Source: Bacillus sp. 165 (GTDB lineage: Bacteria > Bacillota > Bacilli > Bacillales > Bacillaceae_G). Taken from it: a stretch of 64,000 nt of DNA. The stretch is taken from NCBI RefSeq assembly GCF_017742235.1, contig NZ_JAGHKQ010000001.1, positions 186,001 through 250,000 on the forward strand, given 5' to 3'. Of the stretch, positions 33,746-41,203 are shown in pieces. Each line of letters begins with the position of its first letter. Positions within the stretch are counted from its first letter, which is position 1. The notes under the pieces are model-generated. The model saw only the letters and a list, made by a program, of their open reading frames with translations, made no database searches and was not told where the DNA came from. The position numbers and the translations under genes were made by a program.

Positions 33746-35803
33746 TTACTTTTTTATTTCTACGTTTACAAGAATAGGGGCAATACCGTACTTTCCGTGT
33801 CCAGCTTGTATTTGCGGAACCATATCATTATCCGTATTCGCCAACTTACTTCCCTTTTTATAGAAATCTCCAGTATCCCAAAACTCGCTCACTTGCATTC
33901 CTTCCTTCAAAGAAGGTCCATCGATAACTTGATTATAGAAGTCAACATAACGAGATACTACTGTTTGTTGTTCAAGTGCATGATATTTCGTTTTATCATC
34001 TTCCGTATTACTTAAGTTTGTAAGAGCAAGGCGTAATGTTGCTGACACGCTCCCAGCTGTAAACGGTGTATACTGCATTTTACCTTCGACAGTTTCATAT
34101 GCGTGTGCCTTTTTATTCCACATCTTCTTATCTACTGCATTATATATTTCTCGGGCAGCATCACGATATTTTTCATCCTTAGTAGCTAAAAATGCCGCAG
34201 TCAATCCTCGAATTGCTCCTAATTGAGCTTCTAATTTGACCGTTTTTGTATCCTGTCCTTTTCCAACAACATAACCGTTTGCTACAAAGCCGTCTTTTGT
34301 TCTTAGTTTATTCAGCATAAAATCAGCTTGTTTTCGAATCATTTCAAGAGCAAGCTTTCCTTCCGGTGTTCCTAGTCCTTTTGCATCTTCTCCACTTGCA
34401 TATCCCACTGGTAAACCGTCAATCGCTCTTTGAAAAATACGCATTGCTTCCATGGTATATCCAGCTTCAAATGTGTCTATATACTCGCCTTGTTTAGTTC
34501 CATCATTTTCGCTGATAAACGCCCCTAATTCCTTATTAAAATGCATTGCTTCTATATTTTTGAACACTTGCAATAATACATCCCGATTAAGAGAATATGG
34601 ATCATATGCTTGTACATCATTTTCATTTACGGCATCAGTGTTTTCCATCGTTGCCTTCGCAAAAGGCTGTCCGTCAAAAGCGGCATGAAATGCAGGATTT
34701 ACATTTTTATTTTCCGGTCTTTGGTCTGTCATCCCAAAGAATTCAGAGGATGGCCAAAGTATGAGCCATTGGTCTCTCAATAAACTGCGCACGTCTGTCA
34801 CTTGCATGCTTCCTGCCTTGGCTGCAGTACCGCTTCCCGCTTCCGTCACTGTAATTTCATGTGGTAAATATACAAATCCTTGAGAAGGGTTATAGCTTGA
34901 TCCTGTTCCGCTCGTCAAGCTTTTTCTAGTAGCATCATAGAATAAACCATCACGAATAAAACCTAACTTGTTCCATATTTCTTCCGTCAGGATAACCCCT
35001 TGCATCCCATCAGCAGAACTTACTCCAAGGCGAACATTGGGATCACTATCTTGAGTAGGTGAAGTTGCTTCTAACTCTTCATCCATATCTACCGTATGGA
35101 ATCCCCCTAAAAAGTCTCCTGCCCACAGCGTTTGTTTTAAAAATACAGCTCCGTACGCTGAAGGAGTAAGGGTTTTACTCATCTTTTCCCGATCCCATCG
35201 TAATGATTTGAAATCTACTTGGTAGACAGGCACAAAAGTGTTATCCTCATTTTCTGCATACACAGATGTGTCTACTTTCGTTATGTAATGTGGATTACCG
35301 CTCGCATATTCTATAAATGTAGGATACATATTAGAGAAAATTTCATCTTTCGGGTAACCTACACTGTCCGCTATTTCATAGAAGCGTTCCTCTAAAAACG
35401 TTGGTGCATTCTTTCCTGCCTCTTTTGCCATTTTTTCTACTACAGGTCCGTGAATGAGATGCAACCCAAGACCTGATTTTTCAACCACTTCATACATAGC
35501 TTCCTCTGAATACTCATAAGACTCAATTCCAGCTGTATAATCAAACTTCGTGGGTTTATTGATTTCTTTTGGATCTAGTAAATCCAAGTCTAATCCTAAC
35601 GACTCTGCCAGCGGCTCACCTGATAATTCAAACTCTGCATAAGCAAACATATTCCCTGCTGTATCAAATGTATAATCTACTACTGGTACAGTATATTCAG
35701 ATGCTTTTTCTGTTCCAGTGACTTTTTTCTCAGTACATCCTGTTGCAATCAATAATGAAGATGCTACGGCAATTGTAGTCATCACTTTCCATGGTTTCCT
35801 CAT
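33746..35803 (-). CDS. Iron-regulated lipoprotein of unknown function, 685 aa
   Basis: The start is the ATG at 35803 behind AAGGGGATGG. Signal peptide with lipobox IATGC (Cys23). The first 400 residues are not recognised. Residues about 400-660 have a regular two-helix repeat pattern like an (alpha/alpha)6 toroid, for example GYTMEAMRIFQRAIDG, LGAIRGLTAAFLATKDEKYR and YNAVDKKMWNKKAHAY. No catalytic motif could be assigned. A perfect Fur box and a promoter lie just upstream, and the beta-propeller/cytochrome lipoprotein follows on the same strand. The protein is likely exposed at the cell surface and expressed when iron is low. A sugar-processing or scaffold role is possible. Confidence 0.75.
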   Translation of the reverse strand: MRKPWKVMTTIAVASSLLIATGCTEKKVTGTEKASEYTVPVVDYTFDTAGNMFAYAEFELSGEPLAESLGLDLDLLDPKEINKPTKFDYTAGIESYEYSEEAMYEVVEKSGLGLHLIHGPVVEKMAKEAGKNAPTFLEERFYEIADSVGYPKDEIFSNMYPTFIEYASGNPHYITKVDTSVYAENEDNTFVPVYQVDFKSLRWDREKMSKTLTPSAYGAVFLKQTLWAGDFLGGFHTVDMDEELEATSPTQDSDPNVRLGVSSADGMQGVILTEEIWNKLGFIRDGLFYDATRKSLTSGTGSSYNPSQGFVYLPHEITVTEAGSGTAAKAGSMQVTDVRSLLRDQWLILWPSSEFFGMTDQRPENKNVNPAFHAAFDGQPFAKATMENTDAVNENDVQAYDPYSLNRDVLLQVFKNIEAMHFNKELGAFISENDGTKQGEYIDTFEAGYTMEAMRIFQRAIDGLPVGYASGEDAKGLGTPEGKLALEMIRKQADFMLNKLRTKDGFVANGYVVGKGQDTKTVKLEAQLGAIRGLTAAFLATKDEKYRDAAREIYNAVDKKMWNKKAHAYETVEGKMQYTPFTAGSVSATLRLALTNLSNTEDDKTKYHALEQQTVVSRYVDFYNQVIDGPSLKEGMQVSEFWDTGDFYKKGSKLANTDNDMVPQIQAGHGKYGIAPILVNVEIKK

Positions 35804-35836
35804 TTTTCCATCCCCTTGTTGCTCTATCATTGAAAT

Positions 35837-35851
35837 TGATAATTATTATCA
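35837..35851 (-). promoter_or_regulatory. Perfect Fur box of the 685-aa lipoprotein gene
   Basis: TGATAATAATTATCA on the minus strand matches the Bacillus 7-1-7 consensus at every defined position. It lies just downstream of the predicted transcription start, where binding would block transcription. Confidence 0.9.
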
Positions 35852-35865
35852 TTAAAAACACTAGT

Positions 35866-35895
35866 ATTATATTATGAAACTAGTTTATTTGTAAA
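35866..35895 (-). promoter_or_regulatory. Sigma-A-type promoter of the lipoprotein gene
   Basis: Minus-strand TTTACA (35890-35895), an 18-bp spacer and TATAAT (35866-35871), about 65 nt upstream of the ATG and immediately before the Fur box. Confidence 0.65.
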
Positions 35896-35992
35896 CCGTT
35901 TCAAAGAAACTTATTACTTTTCTTTATGTAAACAGATTAGGTCATATAGTTTGCTGCTTTATAACATCAGAAAGATAGTTTTAATACTTCTC

Positions 35993-36491
35993 CTAAGAAA
36001 CTTTTGATTGAACATTATGGACTAATTTTACATCCTGATTTTTGGATACTTTAATGTAACGGTCTATACTCAATACATAGCTACGTTTCAAAAAGAGCAA
36101 AATGCCTAATGTACTTGTACAAAGTGTAAGATTTATTACGTTCATATTACCTGAAATAATAAAATTAATATGCATAAACAAATGAGAACTGAGGGAAGAA
36201 TCATAAGTCCAACTATCATACATATACCAACTATAATTTGAGTGATGGGAATAGTGTAATTAAAAAACATGCTGTGTGTTCAGTGAAATATTTATAAAAA
36301 TCTGGAACATTTTGTTTTTCTAGTGACATCAACAAATAGTTGTTAAGGAAAACCTCCGGCTCGCTAAACCCATTCTTCTCTGTAATCTTAGTGATCCCAG
36401 CCATAAACCACCCCATACCAAAAAGAACACGCATTAACGTAATCAAAATCTGAAATGTTATTTTTGTAATACGATTAGATATTTTGTTCAT
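35993..36491 (-). pseudogene. Frameshifted DoxX-like membrane protein gene
   Basis: The reading begins at an ATG (36491) behind GGAGGTG. Frame 1 reads MRVLFGMGWFMAGITKITE and VPDFYKYFTEHTA and then terminates. A second frame continues FFNYTIPITQIIVGICMIVG, and a third completes MHINFIISGNMNVINLTL to the end at 35993. Together the three pieces make a DoxX/DoxD-type four-helix membrane protein of about 165 aa, so at least two indels have broken it. The first is next to a T6 run, the second at a TTATGCATA sequence that may have lost a short repeat. Three Fur-box-like sites lie at 36515-36630, one of them just upstream of the start. Confidence 0.72.
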
Positions 36492-36514
36492 AAAAATTGA
36501 ACACCTCCAATTAA

Positions 36515-36529
36515 CGATAATTATTCTCA
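36515..36529. promoter_or_regulatory. Fur-box-like site nearest the doxX-like start
   Basis: CGATAATTATTCTCA matches the 7-1-7 Fur consensus at 12 of 14 positions, 24 nt upstream of the doxX-like ATG. Confidence 0.55.
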
Positions 36530-36553
36530 TCTACAAATCAAATTTATTAATAA

Positions 36554-36568
36554 TGATAATCATCGTCA
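36554..36568. promoter_or_regulatory. Fur box over the doxX-like promoter
   Basis: TGATAATCATCGTCA on the plus strand; two mismatches to consensus. On the minus strand it overlaps a TTGACG (-35)/TAAATT (-10) pair. Confidence 0.65.
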
Positions 36569-36615
36569 AATAAAACTATTAAAAATTACCCGTCAAAAAC
36601 TATTGGCAAAGAAAA

Positions 36616-36630
36616 TGATAATCATTATCA
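36616..36630. promoter_or_regulatory. Perfect Fur box
   Basis: TGATAATCATTATCA matches the Bacillus 7-1-7 consensus at all defined positions; third site of the group, about 62 bp from its neighbour. Confidence 0.85.
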
Positions 36631-36690
36631 TTTAATTATAACCAGCAGCAAATGCTTCACACTCGTGAAAACATTGGCCCCTCTAAAAAA

Positions 36691-36732
36691 GAAACGCGCT
36701 GTACATCCCCCCTGTTTGTACAGCGCATTTCT
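36691..36732. terminator. Bidirectional terminator
   Basis: Hairpin GAAACGCGCTGTACA / TGTACAGCGCATTTC with T runs on both strands; ends the DUF72 gene on the minus strand. The remaining 36631-36810 sequence has no gene. Confidence 0.8.
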
Positions 36733-36810
36733 TTTTTTATAATTATAAAATATCTCTCTTACGTCACCTGCTAAGATAAAAAGAACTATCAAGTATTTTG
36801 GCTTTGGTAA

Positions 36811-37653
36811 TCAAAACAATTTTAATTGCTCAGGATGACGATCTCCGTATGTAATTCCTAGAATAGCCATTAGTTGCTTGGCATTATCAGCTGCATCGCC
36901 ACCGGAATTATTGTTAAATAATATATATATTTCTTTTGTTCGCTTTTGTAGCTTTTGTATATGTTCCGCCCACTCTGTTAGTTCTTCTTTGTTATAGCGA
37001 TATAGACAGCGAACTGCACGCCAATTTTCACCATGATGATTCCAACCATGCACATTTCGTCCGTGAAATCGAATTAAAGTAGCGTTAGGATTAGTAGGAT
37101 GAAGGACTATTGGAACAGAACCTATCCCAGCCTGCGGTTCATCACAAATAGTATGAATCCATCTCTCCTTCTCCATAAATTGAAGCGTTCGTTCACGGAA
37201 TTGTGGTAAAAACCATGTTTGATTTCTAAATTCCAATGCAGAAGGTATTTCTCCCATTTTCTGTCTTGTAAATCTAAGAAGTTCTACATTTTTTATTTGA
37301 CAATCAAACCATGGGGGATATTGAAAGAGCACCATCTTCAATTTACCAGCTTCTTGTAGCGGTTGAATAGACTGCTTAAAGATATCGAACATCTCATCTA
37401 AACTGTTGTATGGATGATCACTTCGCATATGACCAGTCATTCCTTGATACGCTTTTACAATAAATGAAAAGCTTGATGGCGTTTCGTCTATCCATTTTTT
37501 ATAATTTCGTATCGGCTGCATAGCATAAAAAGAACTGTCGATTTCTACGATTGGAAAATATGTACTATAAGTCTGCAATTTATGCTTACTAGCCAATTTA
37601 TCAGAATAAAGCGAATCATGATCCCCCCAGCCCGTCAATCCTATTCGAATCAT
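36811..37653 (-). CDS. DUF72 (YecE-like) protein
   Basis: TIM-barrel-like DUF72 protein of 280 aa from the ATG at 37653 (GGGATG upstream). Starts MIRIGLTGWGDHDSLY; family segments YFPIVEIDSSFYAMQP, VLFQYPPWFDC, LEFRNQTWF and IRFHGRNVHGW are present, ending with the NNNSGGDAADNAKQLM motif. Related proteins have been linked loosely to iron-sulfur or nucleic-acid functions, but no biochemical role is established. Monocistronic. Confidence 0.88.
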   Translation of the reverse strand: MIRIGLTGWGDHDSLYSDKLASKHKLQTYSTYFPIVEIDSSFYAMQPIRNYKKWIDETPSSFSFIVKAYQGMTGHMRSDHPYNSLDEMFDIFKQSIQPLQEAGKLKMVLFQYPPWFDCQIKNVELLRFTRQKMGEIPSALEFRNQTWFLPQFRERTLQFMEKERWIHTICDEPQAGIGSVPIVLHPTNPNATLIRFHGRNVHGWNHHGENWRAVRCLYRYNKEELTEWAEHIQKLQKRTKEIYILFNNNSGGDAADNAKQLMAILGITYGDRHPEQLKLF

Positions 37654-37887
37654 TATGTAAACATCCCTTTTCCAATTTTTCTTTATTTTATCAAACTGTA
37701 CTTGCATTGTCGAAGCTCTTACTTTTTAAACATTCATCATTATTTTTATACTAAACTTGTATAGAAAACTTGTTTTTCCTATTTTATGGACATCTTTACC
37801 TTAATTTACGACCCCTTAACCTAGAATTTACGTCCTTCCTGTATGATGAATAGTGAACAGACTATCGAATGAAACGAGGGATGTATC

Positions 37888-38343
37888 ATGAAATATACTC
37901 AATTCTTATTGGTAATGTTCACATGTGCTTCATTTATTCTTGCAGCGTTCTATGTTGGAAAATGGAATCAACCGAAAGCAAGCTCCCATAAGCATCTAGT
38001 TTCTCAAATTCCATACAAGATTATTGCCGCTCGTGAATCGAATGTTTGGCTTACTAATAATGATACGCAGCAAAAACGATTGCTGACAGGGATGATTGTA
38101 ACTACCGCTTCCACAAATGAGGAATATGAGCTAATTGCCCAGCAGATACAGTATAAATTTAAAAACAAAAATTTGGATTCTATTGAACTTACTGTTCATA
38201 ATCCCAACGACAGGACGCTTGAAGAAGATATAGAATATATGCCAGTCAGTAAAGCAGTTCTTAAAATCAGTTATACCTCATTAGGTCAAGAGGAGCTTCA
38301 ACTCCCTCGTAATCAAAATTATCTAATAGAAATTAACCAATAA
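37888..38343 (+). CDS. Small secreted or membrane-anchored protein, 151 aa
   Basis: One N-terminal membrane segment (FLLVMFTCASFILAAFYVG) and a soluble beta-rich region outside (about residues 40-150). Ribosome site ACGAGGGATGTATC. Family not recognised. Followed by a terminator. Confidence 0.65.
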   Translation: MKYTQFLLVMFTCASFILAAFYVGKWNQPKASSHKHLVSQIPYKIIAARESNVWLTNNDTQQKRLLTGMIVTTASTNEEYELIAQQIQYKFKNKNLDSIELTVHNPNDRTLEEDIEYMPVSKAVLKISYTSLGQEELQLPRNQNYLIEINQ

Positions 38344-38349
38344 TATGAC

Positions 38350-38378
38350 GCCCTTAAATATAGAATTTAAGGGCTTTT
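38350..38378 (+). terminator. Terminator
   Basis: Hairpin GCCCTTAAAT / AATTTAAGGGC followed by TTTTA. Confidence 0.8.
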
Positions 38379-38493
38379 ATAATAGGAATAAACGCACATT
38401 TTTTCAAATTTGGTCAAGTATCTCGTACCTTGTCCTCCAATGATACATACCATGTAGTGACATAAATTGATATTAATTAAGGAGGAATTTCAC

Positions 38494-39084
38494 TTGTATT
38501 ACAATCATTACCACCATTGGAATCAAGGACAGAATTTCTATGCTTCAAAATCTTTTAAATCGTTTGTTGGTACTACGGTACAAATGAATAGTAAGATAAA
38601 AGGTACATTACACGCAATCAAATCTGATTACTGTGTGATAGAGTCTAATGATGGAGTAGCTTATTATCCAATGCATCACGTTAAAGGATTCACGCAAGTA
38701 GTAGAAGATGAGCAAGACAATAACTCACAAACATCAGAAAACGACGAACAAGATCAAAGCCAAGAGGAAAAAGAAGAAGCCATCATTGTGCCAGGCAAAC
38801 GTTTTGTTGATGTACTTGATCGTTTAAAAGGTGAAAGTTGCCAAATTAACCAAGGACCTCACAAAATCAAAGGTACAGTTATGGGAAGAGCAGGAGACCA
38901 TTTAATGATGGAAGTAAATAATGAAGTTCTTTATATCCCTCTTTTCCATGTACAAAGCTTCAGCTGGAATTATAACAACAATAATAACAACAATAATAAC
39001 AATGACAATAACAACAATAATGGGGACAATGCGAAGAATGAGCAAAAAAGCAGCGGAAACAAACAAAGCAGTAAAAACAAATAA
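38494..39084 (+). CDS. CotB-like spore coat protein with poly-Asn tail
   Basis: Protein of 196 aa from a TTG start (38494) with AAGGAGGAATTTCAC upstream. It has two related modules of about 60 aa (FVGTTVQMNSKIKGTLHAIK...YYPMHHVKGF and CQINQGPHKIKGTVMGRAG...YIPLFHVQSF), separated by an acidic linker, and ends in an Asn-rich tail of at least 15 asparagines encoded by AAC/AAT triplets. The modules resemble CotB-type coat proteins. It is expected on the spore coat. The tail-coding triplets are prone to length variation. Confidence 0.78.
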   Translation: MYYNHYHHWNQGQNFYASKSFKSFVGTTVQMNSKIKGTLHAIKSDYCVIESNDGVAYYPMHHVKGFTQVVEDEQDNNSQTSENDEQDQSQEEKEEAIIVPGKRFVDVLDRLKGESCQINQGPHKIKGTVMGRAGDHLMMEVNNEVLYIPLFHVQSFSWNYNNNNNNNNNNDNNNNNGDNAKNEQKSSGNKQSSKNK

Positions 39085-39179
39085 AGCAGCAAAAAGCTTA
39101 AATCATGCTAATAATCCTCATAATGTTTGGTTATTAAAAAAATGTAACTGTAAGTAACTTTTTGAAAAGAAGGGGTGTC

Positions 39180-39884
39180 ATGATTAATTTTCAATCCTAT
39201 CTCCGTAAACCGATTCAACTCACTTTATCAGGTGAAATAATATTAACGGGTGTTCTCATTGATATAGGTACCGACATCCTGGTCGTGTATACCCAAGAAA
39301 ACTTTTTATATATTCCATTTCTGCATATTCAGCGTATATCATTTACACTCTCTCAACCTGAAGAATTCCAGCGTTTGCAAACTTCCACAAGTTCAACAAA
39401 AGATTCTGTTAACTATGAAGACCTGCCTATTTCTAATGATTCAAATACTATTTCATTACGAAAAATACTGCAAAATGCCAAAGGCTTATTTACGGAAATT
39501 TTCGTAACAAATAATGAAACAATCCATGGATATGTCACGCACATTATGAATAATTACTTTGTATTTTACTCACCCGTATACAAAACAATGTATATCCCAT
39601 TTCAACATTTAAAGTGGCTTATCCCCTATGGCCCAGACCAGGTTCCTTATGATTTAAAGAAACAAGATCTACCCTTGCAGCCAGCATCTGTAGGCCTTGC
39701 TCGCACATTTGAAGAACAACTAAAAAAATTTATAGGCAAAATTGTAGTCTTTGACTTAGGAGCACACCAGCATAAAGTCGGAAAACTAATAAGTGTTGAA
39801 AACAATCAAGTTGAATTGACTATCGCTCGTAGTGAAACTATTTTCTTGAACCTGCATCATATTAAAACATTGCATTGTCCGTAA
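39180..39884 (+). CDS. CotB-like spore coat protein
   Basis: Protein of 234 aa from the ATG at 39180 with GAAGGGGTG upstream. It carries three versions of the same module found in the preceding gene: PIQLTLSGEIILTGVLIDIG...LYIPFLHIQRI, GLFTEIFVTNNETIHGYVTH...MYIPFQHLKWL and FIGKIVVFDLGAHQHKVGKL...IFLNLHHIKTL. It is probably co-transcribed with the CotB-like gene 95 nt upstream. The two genes look like a duplication with module gain. Confidence 0.75.
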   Translation: MINFQSYLRKPIQLTLSGEIILTGVLIDIGTDILVVYTQENFLYIPFLHIQRISFTLSQPEEFQRLQTSTSSTKDSVNYEDLPISNDSNTISLRKILQNAKGLFTEIFVTNNETIHGYVTHIMNNYFVFYSPVYKTMYIPFQHLKWLIPYGPDQVPYDLKKQDLPLQPASVGLARTFEEQLKKFIGKIVVFDLGAHQHKVGKLISVENNQVELTIARSETIFLNLHHIKTLHCP

Positions 39885-39913
39885 AAACACGTCAGAAAGC
39901 TGACGTGTTTTTT
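39884..39913 (+). terminator. Terminator after the coat genes
   Basis: Hairpin AAAACACGTCAG / CTGACGTGTTTT followed by T residues. Confidence 0.88.
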
Positions 39914-40032
39914 ACTTCATTATCATGTGCAATAGACAATCTGATAAAAGATTATAATAAAACCCTATGTTTGATAAACTACCTTTATCCCTATTCTATA
40001 CATTGTCAAATGTTTCAAAAAACTGCTATATA

Positions 40033-40131
40033 CTAATTGATAACCTGATAGATAAAAATTCCAAATACTGCAAGTAATAAAAGGCATAAAATAATTAAAA
40101 ATATATTAGATATGCACATTTTTCGAAACAT
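40033..40131 (-). CDS. Small single-pass membrane peptide, 32 aa
   Basis: Frame MFRKMCISNIFLIILCLLLL... ending FIYQVIN, with a strong ribosome site AGGGGGTATTGTG. It is one hydrophobic helix with a basic N terminus. Length and sequence are like other very short Bacillus membrane peptides. The remainder of 39914-40255 shows no other gene. Confidence 0.5.
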   Translation of the reverse strand: MFRKMCISNIFLIILCLLLLAVFGIFIYQVIN

Positions 40132-40255
40132 CACAATACCCCCTAGCTGTTCCGAATTTCATTAATTATTTTTATGATATAACGAAATTCTCACCTCTAG
40201 GTTACAGAGGTCTTACAATGTAAAAACATTTATTTACAAAGTGCAACCGCATGAA

Positions 40256-40289
40256 AAAAGCTTAGAAGATATATTCTCCTAAGCTTTTA
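40256..40289 (-). terminator. Terminator
   Basis: Hairpin AAAAGCTTAG / CTAAGCTTTT overlapping the end of the 74-aa gene. Confidence 0.75.
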
Positions 40290-40511
40290 ATGAAGTAATT
40301 TCCATCCCATCAAATCATTATGAACTTGTTGTGCTCGCTTATCATTTCGATCATATAATTCATTATAGCTTTCTGTTTCTTCATCATAAGCCATTGTATA
40401 AATTATTTTTCCATCTACTTCAACCGATAACACAACCCCTCCCTCCATCTCCTCTACACGGATAATGGCATCTTCCGGCATCTTAACATCAGTCAACCTT
40501 TTCTCAAACAT
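40287..40511 (-). CDS. Small hypothetical protein, 74 aa
   Basis: Start at the ATG 40511 behind CGGGAGGCAATAC; the longer frame starts before this site. Soluble, acidic, with VDGKIIYTMAYDEETESYNE. Diverges from the Crp-family gene to its right. Family not recognised. Confidence 0.65.
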   Translation of the reverse strand: MFEKRLTDVKMPEDAIIRVEEMEGGVVLSVEVDGKIIYTMAYDEETESYNELYDRNDKRAQQVHNDLMGWKLLH

Positions 40512-40661
40512 GTATTGCCTCCCGATTAGAATAAATTGCATTCTCTTATTCTACTTTTCACCTAAAAGTACTACCTTTGTATTACTTTATGAATTGCAGT
40601 TTGTTTTGTCAATGGATATACTTACAAACAAAGATGTAAAATAAATAAAGAGGTGCTCAAA

Positions 40662-41174
40662 TTGATATTACATAAGGGAGATATATTATTTAGACAAGGA
40701 GAAAAAGGGTCTTTATTCTACATTAAAAGCGGATTATTAAAAGTGGTTCGTCTTCAAGAGGAGGGTCATTCATTTCTATTTAATATTATTGTACCAGGAG
40801 AAACAATCCCTCACCACTCCCTCGTTTCTCCAAAAGATTATCATGGAACTGCTATCGCACTTATGAAAACGGAAGTGGACATTATAGAAAGCACAGCTTG
40901 GTACACAATGCTTCGTAATAACCCTCAAACCTATGCAGATATTTGTATACAGCTACAACATAAATTGCGGATGATGCAGGAGCGAATCGACCAACTAACA
41001 ATAATCTCTCCTATGGATCGATTAGAGCTTCTTCAAAAATGGTTTGTATCATACCTACCGAATACACCGATTCACCAAATATTAACACAAGCTGAAATAG
41101 GGCAGCTAATCGGACTCCGGCGTGAAACTGTAAATCGATTATTACGAGAACAAAAAAAGAAGATCTGCACATAG
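40662..41174 (+). CDS. Short Crp/Fnr-family transcription regulator
   Basis: Protein of 170 aa from a TTG with GAGGTG six bases upstream. Residues 1-85 are a cyclic-nucleotide-binding-type beta-roll (MILHKGDILFRQGEKGSLFYIKSG), then a dimer helix, then a helix-turn-helix whose recognition helix reads GLRRETVNRLL. The RETVxR pattern is that of CRP, which reads TGTGA half-sites. The protein is shorter than Crp (about 210 aa) at both ends. It lacks the cysteine cluster of Fnr. It is convergent with hmp, whose promoter has a TGTGA-N6-TCACT box. Confidence 0.85.
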   Translation: MILHKGDILFRQGEKGSLFYIKSGLLKVVRLQEEGHSFLFNIIVPGETIPHHSLVSPKDYHGTAIALMKTEVDIIESTAWYTMLRNNPQTYADICIQLQHKLRMMQERIDQLTIISPMDRLELLQKWFVSYLPNTPIHQILTQAEIGQLIGLRRETVNRLLREQKKKICT

Positions 41175-41193
41175 GCAGCAGCTCTTCTCTTTT
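41156..41193. terminator. Bidirectional terminator between the Crp-family gene and hmp
   Basis: On the minus strand GAAGAgCTGC / GCAGaTCTTC followed by seven T residues. Confidence 0.78.
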
Positions 41194-41203
41194 ATCATAC
41201 ATT

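Noticed and set aside
38921-39157. Plus-strand frame overlapping the poly-Asn tail
   Set aside because: It is the shifted reading of AAC/AAT triplets as Thr/Ile repeats; no start signal.
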